A stretch of DNA of 21,194 bases, taken from contig CALAUH010000348.1 of assembly GCA_937892225.1 (NCBI GenBank), forward strand, positions 1 through 21,194, in the 5' to 3' direction. The notes below the pieces were generated by a model, which saw nothing but the letters and a program-made list of their open reading frames with translations, made no database searches and was not told the DNA's origin. This document shows positions 14,070-21,194 of the stretch, in pieces. The DNA is from an uncultured Treponema sp. Its GTDB lineage: Bacteria > Spirochaetota > Spirochaetia > Treponematales > Treponemataceae. The number at the start of each line of letters is the position of its first letter. The stretch's first letter is position 1. A program made the translations under genes and the position numbers.

Positions 14070-15285
14070 TAGATTATAAACATTCTGTAACTGTAAAACT
14101 TGCTACAAGATTAACATTATTCTTTACCCTAGCCGCTTCTTTAATTGTTTATATTTATACTGTTGTATTATGGAATAATATAAAAAAACAAAAACAGGAA
14201 GAATTAACTACAAGCAGCCAGATTATTCAACAATCATTAAGAACGAATAATACTAAAGATATTGAATCTGGTTTTTTGGAATTATCATATTATATTGATT
14301 TTTCTGTTTTTTCTTTAGATGATGATACAGTTATTCAAACAAATAATGAATATATTCCTCATTTAGGAATTACAAATGGTAAAATCCAAAGCCATAAGGT
14401 AAAAGATTATTTTGGTGATTCTGATTTGAATATTTTTTACATTGTAGATAAATCTATTTATAAAAATATTCCTGTAGCAATTCAAGTTTCTGTAAATATG
14501 GATTCTGATTCAGCTACAAATATGTTTAAGAATTTACCGTGGATTATTTCAATCACTTTAATCCCTATTATAATTCTTGCTTTTATTTCATCTGCTTTAA
14601 TCGCAAAAAAAACTACTGAACCTCTTAAACGTGAATTGCAAAGAGAAAAACAGTTTACAAGTGATGTATCTCATGAATTAAGAACTCCAATTGCTGTAAT
14701 TTCAGGACAGGCAAATTTATTAAAAAGATGGGGAAAAGATGATCCGGTTCAAGTTGAAAAATCATTAAGCATGATTATTACAGAAGTCTGGAGTATGGAA
14801 AAAATCATTTCTAATTTACTGCAGATGTCAAGACTGGAACGTGGAACAATTAAACCTGATAAAGTCTTTATGAAACTTGATCCTATGCTTGAACGTTTAC
14901 AAAAAGAAACTTTAAGTATTAATCCAGATGTAAAATTCACTTATAATACTGGAAATGTAACTTCAATTTTTACAGATGAAGAATTAATTCATCAGGTTTT
15001 TACAATCATAATTTCTAATACTTTAAAATATTGTGATAATCCTATTGAAATACATATTGACTGTAAAAAAGATAATGCTAAACATGCTGTTATTAGAATT
15101 ATTGATAATGGTAAAGGTTTTGAAGATAAAGTTTTACCTCATGTTTTTGAACGCATAATAGAAATGAAGGTGGTTCTGGTTTAGGATTAGCAATTGCCAG
15201 AACAATTATTGAATCTATGAATGGTAAGATCTCTGCATCAAATAATACTAAAAAAAGTGGTGCCGTAATTACAATAATTATTTAA
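14066..15285 (+). pseudogene. Membrane sensor histidine kinase, frameshifted in the ATPase domain
   Basis: The kinase has a membrane segment (about 13-36), an extracytoplasmic sensor region (about 40-155), a second membrane segment (about 157-180) and a HisKA domain with phospho-acceptor H203 (SDVSHELRTP). The HATPase domain has its G1 box (IIDNGKGFEDKVLPHVFER). The frame then runs into IIEMKVVLV and stops at 15184. The missing end is intact in another frame from 15160: RNEGGSGLGLAIARTIIES and on to a TAA at 15283-15285. The expected FYR-(A/S/V)-D motif between FER and RNEGG is absent, so about 13 bases (or 13 plus a multiple of three) were lost. As read, the protein lacks the GLGLA lid and cannot bind ATP properly. 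Recent mutation or sequence error are both possible, because the downstream frame is otherwise undamaged. Confidence 0.85.
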
Positions 15286-15359
15286 AAAAAATAACAATAT
15301 CTTCTTATTACTTATTCCATAAAACAGAAAAAAACGGTATTATTTTAACCAAAATATTT

Positions 15360-15365
15360 TATAAT
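15360..15365 (+). promoter_or_regulatory. Candidate -10 element of the hdr operon
   Basis: TATAAT lies 30 bases before the hdrB start in an AT-rich spacer; no strong -35 is seen. The ribosome site AGGAG precedes the ATG at 15396. Confidence 0.35.
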
Positions 15366-15395
15366 TAGGCAATAATTGTATTTATAGGAGCAAGT

Positions 15396-16190
15396 ATGAC
15401 ATATTCGTATTTCCCTGGATGTACGCTTAAAAACAAGGCCGCTGATCTTGATAAATATGCGCGCATTTCTGCGGAATCATTAGGATTCACACTTGAAGAA
15501 ATTCCTGAATGGCAGTGCTGTGGTGGTGAATACCCTATGGCTCAAGATGAAATTGCTTCTAAGCTTCCATCAGTTCGTGCTCTTGCCAGTGCGAAAGATG
15601 CCGGTCATGAATTGGTAACACTTTGTTCTGCATGTTACAACGTTATTAAACAGGTTAATAATGCTGTTCAGTCAGACGAAATTGTTGATTTCAAGGTGAA
15701 CACTTATCTTAAACAAGATGAGATTGAGTATCACGGAGAAACAAAGGTCCTTCATTATTTGGAAATCTTGCGTGATGTTGTTGGTTGGGACAAAGTAAAA
15801 GCTGCAGTTAAAAAGCCATTTACTGGTAAAAAAATTGGTGCTTATTATGGTTGTCTTCTTCTTCGCCCAAGTAATGTTCTTCAGCTTGATGATCCAGAAA
15901 ATCCACAGTTGCTTGAAGACTTTATTAAAGCTATTGGCGGAACTCCTGTAATCTACTCACAGCGTAATGAATGTTGTGGTGCTTACACAATGTTTGAAGA
16001 TAAATCAATCCCAGAAAACCGTTGTGAAAAAATATTAGCAAATGCAGAAGATATGGGTGCAGATTTCTTAGTTACATCTTGCCCACTCTGTCGTTATAAC
16101 CTCATTAAAAACAAAGGTGATTCTAAACTTGATGTCATCTATTTCACAGAGCTTTTAGCAGAAGCTTTGGGACTTAAGGAGGGAAAGTAA
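15396..16190 (+). CDS. hdrB: HdrB-like heterodisulfide reductase subunit
   Basis: HdrB carries the disulfide-active site in heterodisulfide reductases. In non-methanogens the HdrB-like protein reduces an unidentified disulfide or related acceptor. Two CCG domains are complete: C9, C41-C42, C77, C80, and C153, C193-C194, C229, C232. Each matches the C-x(n)-CCG-x(n)-C-x2-C pattern that binds a non-cubane iron-sulfur cluster. The length of 264 residues is slightly short of methanogen HdrB (about 290) but typical of bacterial forms. It is the first gene of the hdrB-hdrC-hdrA-flxD run, in a different order from the hdrABC of sulfate reducers. The natural substrate in this organism is unknown. Confidence 0.9.
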   Translation: MTYSYFPGCTLKNKAADLDKYARISAESLGFTLEEIPEWQCCGGEYPMAQDEIASKLPSVRALASAKDAGHELVTLCSACYNVIKQVNNAVQSDEIVDFKVNTYLKQDEIEYHGETKVLHYLEILRDVVGWDKVKAAVKKPFTGKKIGAYYGCLLLRPSNVLQLDDPENPQLLEDFIKAIGGTPVIYSQRNECCGAYTMFEDKSIPENRCEKILANAEDMGADFLVTSCPLCRYNLIKNKGDSKLDVIYFTELLAEALGLKEGK

Positions 16191-16220
16191 CAAATAAAGA
16201 TAGATAAAAAAGATTAAAAA

Positions 16221-16252
16221 ATCTGTGTTTATCTGTGTTTATCTGTGGCTAA
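16221..16252 (+). repeat. 10-bp-periodic intergenic repeat, copy 1
   Basis: Three consecutive 10-base units begin ATCTGTG: ATCTGTGTTT twice, then ATCTGTGGCT and AA. It lies between hdrB and hdrC, ending 6 bases before the hdrC start. A-rich sequence before it (AGATTAAAAAATCT) can pair partly with it. Confidence 0.8.
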
Positions 16253-16258
16253 CAAATT

Positions 16259-16654
16259 ATGTTACAGAAAGAAATTGAACTTAAAAAAGAAGCAATTCTT
16301 ATGAAATCGGGTGTTAACCCAAAAAAATGTATGGTTTGCGGTAAATGTTCAGGCACTTGTCCAAACTATGATGCAATGGAATATCACCCACATCAGTTCG
16401 TACAGATGGTAGAAAATGGCGAAATTGAAAAACTTTTCCAGACAAAGTCAATTTATGCTTGTTTAAGTTGTTTTGCTTGTCTTGAAAGATGTCCACGCCA
16501 GGTTGAACCAGCTAAACTTATTGATGCAGTACGTCAGGTTGTTGAAGGTCAGCGTGGTCCACATCATTTGGATCCTGCTCAGATTCCTCAGCATTTAGAT
16601 GAAGATATGCCACAGCAGGCTTTAATGGCTGCTTTCAGAAAATATAAAAAGTAA
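16259..16654 (+). CDS. hdrC: HdrC-like iron-sulfur subunit
   Basis: HdrC passes electrons from HdrA to HdrB. The 131-residue protein has two complete [4Fe-4S] motifs: C24, C27, C30, C34 (CMVCGKCSGTCP) and C68, C71, C74, C78 (CLSCFACLERCP). Between them lies YHPHQFVQMVENGEIEKLF, a typical HdrC spacer. No clear ribosome site precedes the ATG at 16259, because the periodic repeat abuts it. An in-frame ATG at residue 15 (16301) would keep both cluster motifs and is an alternative. hdrA starts 15 bases after the stop with an AAGGAG site. Confidence 0.88.
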   Translation: MLQKEIELKKEAILMKSGVNPKKCMVCGKCSGTCPNYDAMEYHPHQFVQMVENGEIEKLFQTKSIYACLSCFACLERCPRQVEPAKLIDAVRQVVEGQRGPHHLDPAQIPQHLDEDMPQQALMAAFRKYKK

Positions 16655-16669
16655 GGAGTGACGTAGAAA

Positions 16670-18682
16670 ATGGAAAGAATTGGTGTTTTTGTATGTCACT
16701 GTGGTACTAACATTGCCGGTACAGTTGATGTAGCAAAAGTTGCAGAAGAACTTGGAAAAGTTGATGGAGTTGTTTATTCAACACATTACACTTACATGTG
16801 TTCATCTGCTGGTCAGAAAATGATTGAAGACCATATCAAAGACGACAAATTAACTGGTGTTGTTCTTTGTTCTTGTTCTCCACGTATGCATGAAAAAACA
16901 TTCCGTGCTTGTGCAGAAAGAGCTGGTCTTAATCCTTTCAAAGTAGAAGTAGCTAATATCCGTGAACAGACTTCATGGGTATTAAAAGATATGGAAAAAG
17001 CAACAGAAAAAGCTATTGCCCTTGGTAAAGCTGCTATTGCTAAAACAATTTTGGATACACCTCTTATCGCAGGTGAAACTCCAATGACTAAACGAGCTTT
17101 GGTTATTGGTGGTGGTATTGCTGGTATTACTGCAGCTTTGGATATTGCAGATGCTGGTTTCCCTGTTGATATCGTAGAAAAAGATTACACAGTTGGTGGA
17201 AAGATGGCTAAGCTCGATAAAACTTTCCCTACTTTGGACTGTGCATCTTGTATTGTAACTCCAAAAATGACAGAAGTTAGCCAGAATCCTAACATCCGCA
17301 TTCTTTCAGCATCTGAAGTAAGCCGTGTTAGTGGTTACATTGGAAACTTTGAAGTAGATATTACACGTCATCCTCGTTATGTTGATGAAACAAAATGTAC
17401 AGGATGTGGTGCTTGTATCGAAAAATGTCCAAATGCAAAAGTTCCAAATGCATTTAACTTGAATTTGAATAATCGTAAAGCAATTGATATTCCATTTGCT
17501 CAGGCTGTTCCAAAAGTTGCAAATATTGATGCAACTTACTGTCTCCACATGAAGTCTTTGGCTAAAGGTAAAGACGGTGTTTGTGGATTCTGTGAAAAAG
17601 CTTGTGCTGCTGGTGCAATTGATTTCAAACAGAAAGAAACTGTTCTTACAGAAAAATACGGTGCAATCGTTGTTGCAACTGGTTATAATCCAATCGATCT
17701 TAAAAAATTCGATGAATATGCTTACAGCCAGAGCCCAGACGTTGTTTCTTCTTTGGAATTTGAACGTCTTTGTAACGCTTCTGGTCCTACAAATGGTCAC
17801 CTTCTCCGTCCTTCTGATGGAAAAGAACCAAAAACAATTGTATTCGTACAGTGTGTAGGTAGCCGTTGTTCTGCAGATTCTAATAAAGGTCACGAATATT
17901 GTTCAAAGATTTGTTGTATGTATACAGCAAAACACGCAATCCTTACTCGCGATCACTATCCTGATACAAACTGTTATGTATTCTACATTGACGTTCGTAC
18001 TCCAGGTAAAAACTTTGATGAATTCTATCGCCGTGCTGTTGAACAGTATGGTGTTCACTACATTAAAGGTATGGTAGGAAAAGTTACTCCTCAGTCAGAT
18101 GGTACTTTAGATGTTCAGGGTTCAGATTTAATTTTGAATCGTCAGGTACACATTAAAGCTGATATGGTTGTTCTTGCTGCATCTATCGAAGCTGATAAAT
18201 CTGCTCGTCCACTTGCAACAATGCTTACAACTTCAATGGATAACAATGACTTCTTCCTTGAAGCTCATGCTAAACTTCGTCCAGTTGAATCTCCAACTGC
18301 AGGTATTTTCCTTGCTGGTTGTTGTCAGGGACCAAAAGATATTCCAGAAACTGTTGCTCAGTCTTCAGGTGCTGCTGCAAAGGCAATCTGTTTACTTGTA
18401 AAAGATAAACTTAAGAATGACCCTTGTACTGCAAATCCAGATGAAAATGCATGTAACGGTTGTGGACAGTGTGCTAACGTTTGTCCTTACGGTGCTATTT
18501 CTTATGTTGAAAAAGATTTCCGTGGTCCAAATAGAACTACAATTACTCGCCGCGTAAGTCAGGTTAATAAAGCAATGTGTCACGGTTGTGGTGCTTGTAC
18601 AGTTGCCTGTCCTTCTGGTGCAATGGATCTTTTAGGATTCAGTAATAAACAAATCTTGGCGGAGGTAGATTCAGTATTGTAA
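16670..18682 (+). CDS. hdrA: HdrA-like flavin-containing electron-bifurcating subunit
   Basis: HdrA is the FAD subunit where electrons are split or merged between high- and low-potential carriers. At 670 residues it is a normal single-unit HdrA. The N-terminal part has IGVFVCHCGTNIAG and LCSCSPRMHEKTF. The FAD dinucleotide fold is GGGIAG (147-152), followed by VGGKMAKLDKTFPTLDC and CASCIVTPKM, a cysteine-rich HdrA hallmark. An inserted ferredoxin-like region is at 243-253 (CTGCGACIEKC) with more cysteines at 291-312. Two C-terminal [4Fe-4S] motifs lie at 595-605 and 637-647 (CNGCGQCANVC, CHGCGACTVAC), giving a route to ferredoxin. All cluster ligands appear intact. It is cotranscribed with hdrB, hdrC and the MvhD/FlxD gene. 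Confidence 0.93.
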   Translation: MERIGVFVCHCGTNIAGTVDVAKVAEELGKVDGVVYSTHYTYMCSSAGQKMIEDHIKDDKLTGVVLCSCSPRMHEKTFRACAERAGLNPFKVEVANIREQTSWVLKDMEKATEKAIALGKAAIAKTILDTPLIAGETPMTKRALVIGGGIAGITAALDIADAGFPVDIVEKDYTVGGKMAKLDKTFPTLDCASCIVTPKMTEVSQNPNIRILSASEVSRVSGYIGNFEVDITRHPRYVDETKCTGCGACIEKCPNAKVPNAFNLNLNNRKAIDIPFAQAVPKVANIDATYCLHMKSLAKGKDGVCGFCEKACAAGAIDFKQKETVLTEKYGAIVVATGYNPIDLKKFDEYAYSQSPDVVSSLEFERLCNASGPTNGHLLRPSDGKEPKTIVFVQCVGSRCSADSNKGHEYCSKICCMYTAKHAILTRDHYPDTNCYVFYIDVRTPGKNFDEFYRRAVEQYGVHYIKGMVGKVTPQSDGTLDVQGSDLILNRQVHIKADMVVLAASIEADKSARPLATMLTTSMDNNDFFLEAHAKLRPVESPTAGIFLAGCCQGPKDIPETVAQSSGAAAKAICLLVKDKLKNDPCTANPDENACNGCGQCANVCPYGAISYVEKDFRGPNRTTITRRVSQVNKAMCHGCGACTVACPSGAMDLLGFSNKQILAEVDSVL

Positions 18683-18724
18683 ATAAATAGCTACAGAAAT
18701 CACATTGATAAACATTTATTTTTT

Positions 18725-18756
18725 ATCTGTGTGCATCTGTGTTTATCTGTGGCTAA
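18725..18756 (+). repeat. 10-bp-periodic intergenic repeat, copy 2
   Basis: ATCTGTGTGC, ATCTGTGTTT, ATCTGTGGCT and AA repeat the element at 16221 with three differences. The sequence before it (TAGCTACAGA…GATAAAC) is an imperfect reverse complement, so a long bulged hairpin can form. It lies between hdrA and the mvhD/flxD gene. Confidence 0.8.
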
Positions 18757-18779
18757 TATAAAATCTGAAGAAATAGATT

Positions 18780-19220
18780 ATGAGTGAAAATAAAACTTGG
18801 ACACCTAAAATCGTTGCCTTCTGCTGTAACTGGTGTTCTTATGCAGGTGCTGACTTGGCTGGTAACAACCGTCTTGAATATCCTGCTAACGTAAAAATTA
18901 TCCGCATTCCATGTTCATGCCGTTTGAACCCATTGTTCATTTTACGTGCATTCCAGCGTGGAGCTGACGGTGTTATTCTTTGTGGATGTCACCCAGGTGA
19001 CTGTCACTACTCTACAGGAAACTATTTTGCACGTCGTCGTATGACATTGCTTTTCAGTATGCTTGATTATCTTGGTATTGAAAAAGGCCGTACTCGTGTA
19101 GAATGGTGTTCTGCTGCTGAAGGTGTACGCTTTGCTGGAATCATGAATGATTTCGTTGCAAAAGTTACAGAACTCGGTGAATGTAAAAAACTGGAGGATG
19201 TAAGATGCAAGAACAATTAA
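18780..19220 (+). CDS. MvhD/FlxD-like [2Fe-2S] electron-transfer protein
   Basis: This 146-residue protein belongs to the MvhD/FlpD/FlxD family that docks a redox partner onto HdrA and passes electrons through a [2Fe-2S] cluster. The conserved cysteines are in FCCNWCSYAGAD (14, 15, 18), IPCSCRLN and LCGCHPGDCHY. YLGIEKGRTRVEW and GVRFAGIMNDF are also family-typical. Its place right after hdrA, and ahead of FlxC/FlxB-like genes, suggests FlxD of a Flx-Hdr complex, which uses NAD(P)H, rather than MvhD of a hydrogenase. No hydrogenase gene is in the window. Its end overlaps the next gene by 16 bases, with a GGAGG site inside its own coding region. Confidence 0.88.
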   Translation: MSENKTWTPKIVAFCCNWCSYAGADLAGNNRLEYPANVKIIRIPCSCRLNPLFILRAFQRGADGVILCGCHPGDCHYSTGNYFARRRMTLLFSMLDYLGIEKGRTRVEWCSAAEGVRFAGIMNDFVAKVTELGECKKLEDVRCKNN

Positions 19221-20152
19221 TTAAGCGTGCAAAAGAACTCCTCTCTGAAGGAAAAGTTCAGAAGGTAGTTGGCTGGAAAAAAGGTCTTTTTGAAGATGAT
19301 ATTACACCAGCTGTATTTACATCTGCAGAAGAATTAGATAAAGATTTTGTATTCAATAAATTCTGTAAAGCTAATCTTTCAAAATATCTTGTAAAAATTA
19401 CAAAGGATATTGAAATTGCAAAATCTACAACAAGAATGAATAATTCAATGGCAAAACAGCGTGATCCAAATGCGCAAGAATCTCCTATTCCTAGCGAAGT
19501 TGTAGCTGTTTTCTTAAAGCCAAATGATACACTTTCATTCACACAGCTTTTAAAAGAAAATCGCATTACTCGCGAAGATGTTTATGCTATCGGTGTTCCA
19601 TGTCAGGATACAGTTAATGGTGGTGATCTTTGCGATAATTGTAAAGGTAAAAAGAGCGTTTCTTGTGATGAATACATTGGAGTTGATGCAAATGCAGAAG
19701 TTACTCCAAATGAAGAACGCATGGCAGAAGTTGCAAAGCTTGAAGCAATGACTGCTGATGAAAGAAATGCTTTCTGGAAAAATGAATTCAGCCGTTGTTT
19801 ACGCTGTAATGCATGCCGCGACATTTGTCCTGCTTGTACATGTGAAAAATGTGTATTCGACAATCCTGATTTAGGCACAGACAACAAGGCGGCAGCTGAC
19901 AGCTTTGAAGAGAATATGTTCCACATTATCAGAGCATTCCATGTTGCCGGCAGATGCACCGACTGCGGTGAATGCAGCCGTGTATGTCCGCAAGGCATTC
20001 CGCTGCACCTGTTCAACCGTAAGTTCATCAAGGATATTGATACTTACTATGGTGAATATCAGGCCGGGGCAGAGGTTGTGAAACGCAGTCCTCTGACCAG
20101 CTATACATTCGAGGACGTAGAGCCTAAGGATGCGGTAGGAAGGGGAGAATAA
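19205..20152 (+). CDS. FlxC-like 4Fe-4S dicluster protein, composition changes inside the gene
   Basis: The 315-residue protein has a cysteine set CQDTVNGGDLCDNC, a ferredoxin motif CLRCNACRDICPAC followed by CEKC, and a second motif CTDCGECSRVCP. This fits the iron-sulfur FlxC-type subunit that links FlxA/B to FlxD-HdrA. The start has GGAGG 9 bases upstream, inside the previous gene. The reading frame is unbroken, but codon style changes abruptly at about 19.86-19.89 kb. To the left, codons are AT-ending and match the rest of the window; to the right they are GC-richer (ctg, ggc, cgc, aag). The break falls just after the conserved cysteine motif. The C-terminal third may therefore come from a homologue in another organism, by assembly chimera or recombination. 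Confidence 0.8.
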   Translation: MQEQLIKRAKELLSEGKVQKVVGWKKGLFEDDITPAVFTSAEELDKDFVFNKFCKANLSKYLVKITKDIEIAKSTTRMNNSMAKQRDPNAQESPIPSEVVAVFLKPNDTLSFTQLLKENRITREDVYAIGVPCQDTVNGGDLCDNCKGKKSVSCDEYIGVDANAEVTPNEERMAEVAKLEAMTADERNAFWKNEFSRCLRCNACRDICPACTCEKCVFDNPDLGTDNKAAADSFEENMFHIIRAFHVAGRCTDCGECSRVCPQGIPLHLFNRKFIKDIDTYYGEYQAGAEVVKRSPLTSYTFEDVEPKDAVGRGE

Positions 20153-20153
20153 C

Positions 20154-20909
20154 ATGCTTAAGATTGCTAAGAATCAGCTTGGTGAACTGTTCTCTCTGAT
20201 CAGCAGCCGCTGTGATCTGTTTGTGCCGGTGAATACTGCCGGACAGGTGAATTCCGGTCTTTACAATGAAGATGCTGAAGTCGATCTGACTGTACTGAAG
20301 ACAGTCAAGAGCGGCAAGGATGTCTTCTTCCCGCAGAGTGAAACACTCTATACAGTTACAAGAAAAGACAGAAAGATGAAGATCGAAGCTGCTGCTCTTA
20401 AGGACAGAGACTTCGTCGTCTTCGGTATGAAGGCATGTGATTTAAGAGGTCTTGAAGTACTGGACAAGGTCTTCCTTGATCAGCAGCCTCAGGACAGCTT
20501 CTACGCTGCTCGAAGAGCTCATGGCACCATTGTCGCAATGGCCTGCAGTGAACCTGAGGAAACCTGCTTCTGCAAGGTCTTCGGCATTGACTGCGCCGAT
20601 CCCAAAGCCGATGTTGCTGTATGGGCAGTCGGTGATGAATACTGCTGGAAGGCTTTGACAACAAAGGGTGAAAAGCTGACAGCAGCGGTATCTGCGCTGT
20701 TCAGTGAGACGGATGAAACTGCTGTTCAGACAGAAATGGCTAAAAACGATCCTAAGAATGCTGGTAAACCAGATAACATCATCGAAAAGATGCGTACGAT
20801 GGCGGTCGATGAAGCGAACGAATTCCTTCAGTCCGTCCTTCGAGTAGTAGGTATCTGTCTTTGTGTTGCCTTCAATATCCTTGCGAAGATCGGTCAATGT
20901 TATCTTTAA
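20154..20909 (+). CDS. FlxB/AsrA-like iron-sulfur protein, chimeric after about 20733
   Basis: The first roughly 190 residues match the N-terminal domain of AsrA/FlxB-type proteins: GKDVFFPQSETLY, FVVFGMKACDLRGLEVLDKVF, DSFYAARRAHGT, then ACSEPEETCFC and AVGDEYCW. Members normally continue into a [4Fe-4S] dicluster domain of over 100 residues, which is missing. From about 20733 the frame instead encodes an elongation-factor-Ts-like scrap and then antisense gyrB until a stop at 20909. The true gene is therefore cut at about 20733, and its last 58 or so codons are artefactual. AGGGGAG precedes the ATG, one base after the FlxC stop. GC-rich codon style matches the right third of the FlxC gene and not the rest of the window. 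Confidence 0.7.
   Translation: MLKIAKNQLGELFSLISSRCDLFVPVNTAGQVNSGLYNEDAEVDLTVLKTVKSGKDVFFPQSETLYTVTRKDRKMKIEAAALKDRDFVVFGMKACDLRGLEVLDKVFLDQQPQDSFYAARRAHGTIVAMACSEPEETCFCKVFGIDCADPKADVAVWAVGDEYCWKALTTKGEKLTAAVSALFSETDETAVQTEMAKNDPKNAGKPDNIIEKMRTMAVDEANEFLQSVLRVVGICLCVAFNILAKIGQCYL
20733..20792 (+). other. tsf: Short fragment resembling elongation factor Ts (tsf)
   Basis: About 20 codons encode EMAKNDPKNAGKPDNIIEKM. The segment NDPKNAGKPDNIIEKM closely matches the EF-Ts motif in which GKPENI-x-EKM precedes EGRL. It has no place in an AsrA/FlxB protein. It is joined in frame to the FlxB part on the left and to antisense gyrB on the right, with about 21 bases (20772-20792) readable as either tsf or gyrB. 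Confidence 0.6.
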
Positions 20910-21194
20910 CCCTGCATTCAAATATGCAAGTTCGCGCATACGAGCTGCGAGAATCTCATATTTGTATTCTGTAGTTGTGAAGATTGTTGGATCTGGCCAG
21001 AACTGCTGACGTGTACCACGGAGGGTTGTTTCGCCGACAACCTTAACTGGATATAATGGCTTACCCTTTTCGTATTCCTGCTGATAAATCTTGCCGTCAC
21101 GATAGACTTGTGAAAGCATGTGTGTAGAAAGTGCGTTTACACAACTTACACCAACACCATGCAGACCGCCCGAAACCTTGTAAGAACCCTTGTC
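20772..21194 (-). CDS. gyrB: DNA gyrase subunit B fragment, Bacteroidetes type (partial)
   Basis: Read on the minus strand from the window edge, the frame encodes DKGSYKVSGGLHGVGVSCVNALS, which contains the GHKL ATPase box GGLHGVG. It continues KIYQQEYEKGKPLYPVKVVG, TRQQFWPDPTIF, ILAARMRELAYLNAGLKITLTD and YYSKDGLKEFVRFIDRHRTHLFDDVI. These are residues of about 100-240 of GyrB, in a style typical of Bacteroidetes. The 5' part lies beyond the window. After DDVI the expected GyrB sequence stops. The open frame continues to 20442, but that part is antisense to the FlxB gene and has no meaning. Position, strand and codon style are all foreign to the rest of the window. Confidence 0.85.

Noticed and set aside
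17306..17893. Open frame of 195 codons antisense to hdrA
   Set aside because: Its protein is rich in Phe, Cys, Thr and Ile as expected from reverse reading of hdrA; no family match and no start signal.
16221..18756. CRISPR array suggested by the ATCTGTG repeats
   Set aside because: Units are 10 bases with no spacers, only three per site, and no cas genes are present.
20442..20771. C-terminal extension of the minus-strand gyrB frame
   Set aside because: This part is exactly antisense to the FlxB-like coding sequence and has none of the residues expected in GyrB after DDVI.

Overview
The window is an AT-rich bacterial sequence, most likely from a host-associated anaerobic spirochaete of the Treponema type. 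That placement is an inference from gene content and codon style: fermentative, Hdr/Flx iron-sulfur proteins, fumarase next to an LDH/MDH-family enzyme, strongly AT-biased codons. No marker gene from the main body proves it. The last 1.3 kb does not belong to the same genome. Composition changes at about 19.86-19.89 kb, and the end is a patchwork that includes a Bacteroidetes-type gyrB fragment. The sequence therefore looks like a metagenomic assembly with chimeric joins at its right end.

Layout. (1) 1-168: tail of a small cysteine-rich protein, followed by a hairpin terminator. (2) 341-2019, plus strand: a two-gene cassette of a small TIR-like (DUF1863/ThsB-like) protein and a class III nucleotidyl-cyclase-like protein with an unrecognised C-terminal domain. 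(3) 9746-2016, minus strand: a very compact type I restriction-modification operon, hsdM-hsdS-[DUF3791-like, DUF3990 ADP-ribosyltransferase-like, DUF3791-like]-hsdR-TIR. The last gene is a second, unrelated TIR protein, and its stop codon is shared base for base with the stop of the convergent cyclase gene. Regions 2 and 3 form a roughly 9.5-kb defence island next to a tRNA-Gly gene. (4) 9747-10245: promoter, inverted repeats, a GC-rich palindrome, a tRNA-like scrap, a terminator and tRNA-Gly(UCC). (5) 10246-12696: an LDH/MDH-family dehydrogenase with arginine at the substrate-specificity position, then class II fumarase. The pair could run oxaloacetate to malate to fumarate. (6) 12742-13218, minus: a secreted, highly charged protein of unknown function. 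(7) 13386-15285: an OmpR-type response regulator and its histidine kinase; the kinase is broken by a small out-of-frame deletion in the ATPase domain. (8) 15396-20.7 kb: hdrB-hdrC-hdrA-mvhD/flxD-flxC-flxB, a heterodisulfide-reductase-like/Flx electron-transfer operon with two copies of a 10-bp-periodic intergenic repeat. (9) 20.73-21.19 kb: a scrap matching elongation factor Ts, then gyrB on the minus strand.

How the parts work together. The defence genes combine DNA restriction with three possible nucleotide-signalling or nucleotide-modifying activities (two TIRs, one ART, one cyclase), which suggests layered restriction plus abortive-infection responses. The metabolic half serves anaerobic redox balance: reductive C4-acid interconversion, and electron bifurcation or confurcation through HdrABC-FlxD/C/B. 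The flxA-like flavoprotein expected next is not seen because the sequence switches genome. The most interesting uncharacterised candidate is the TIR-plus-cyclase cassette at 341-2019. The most important caution concerns everything right of about 19.86 kb.
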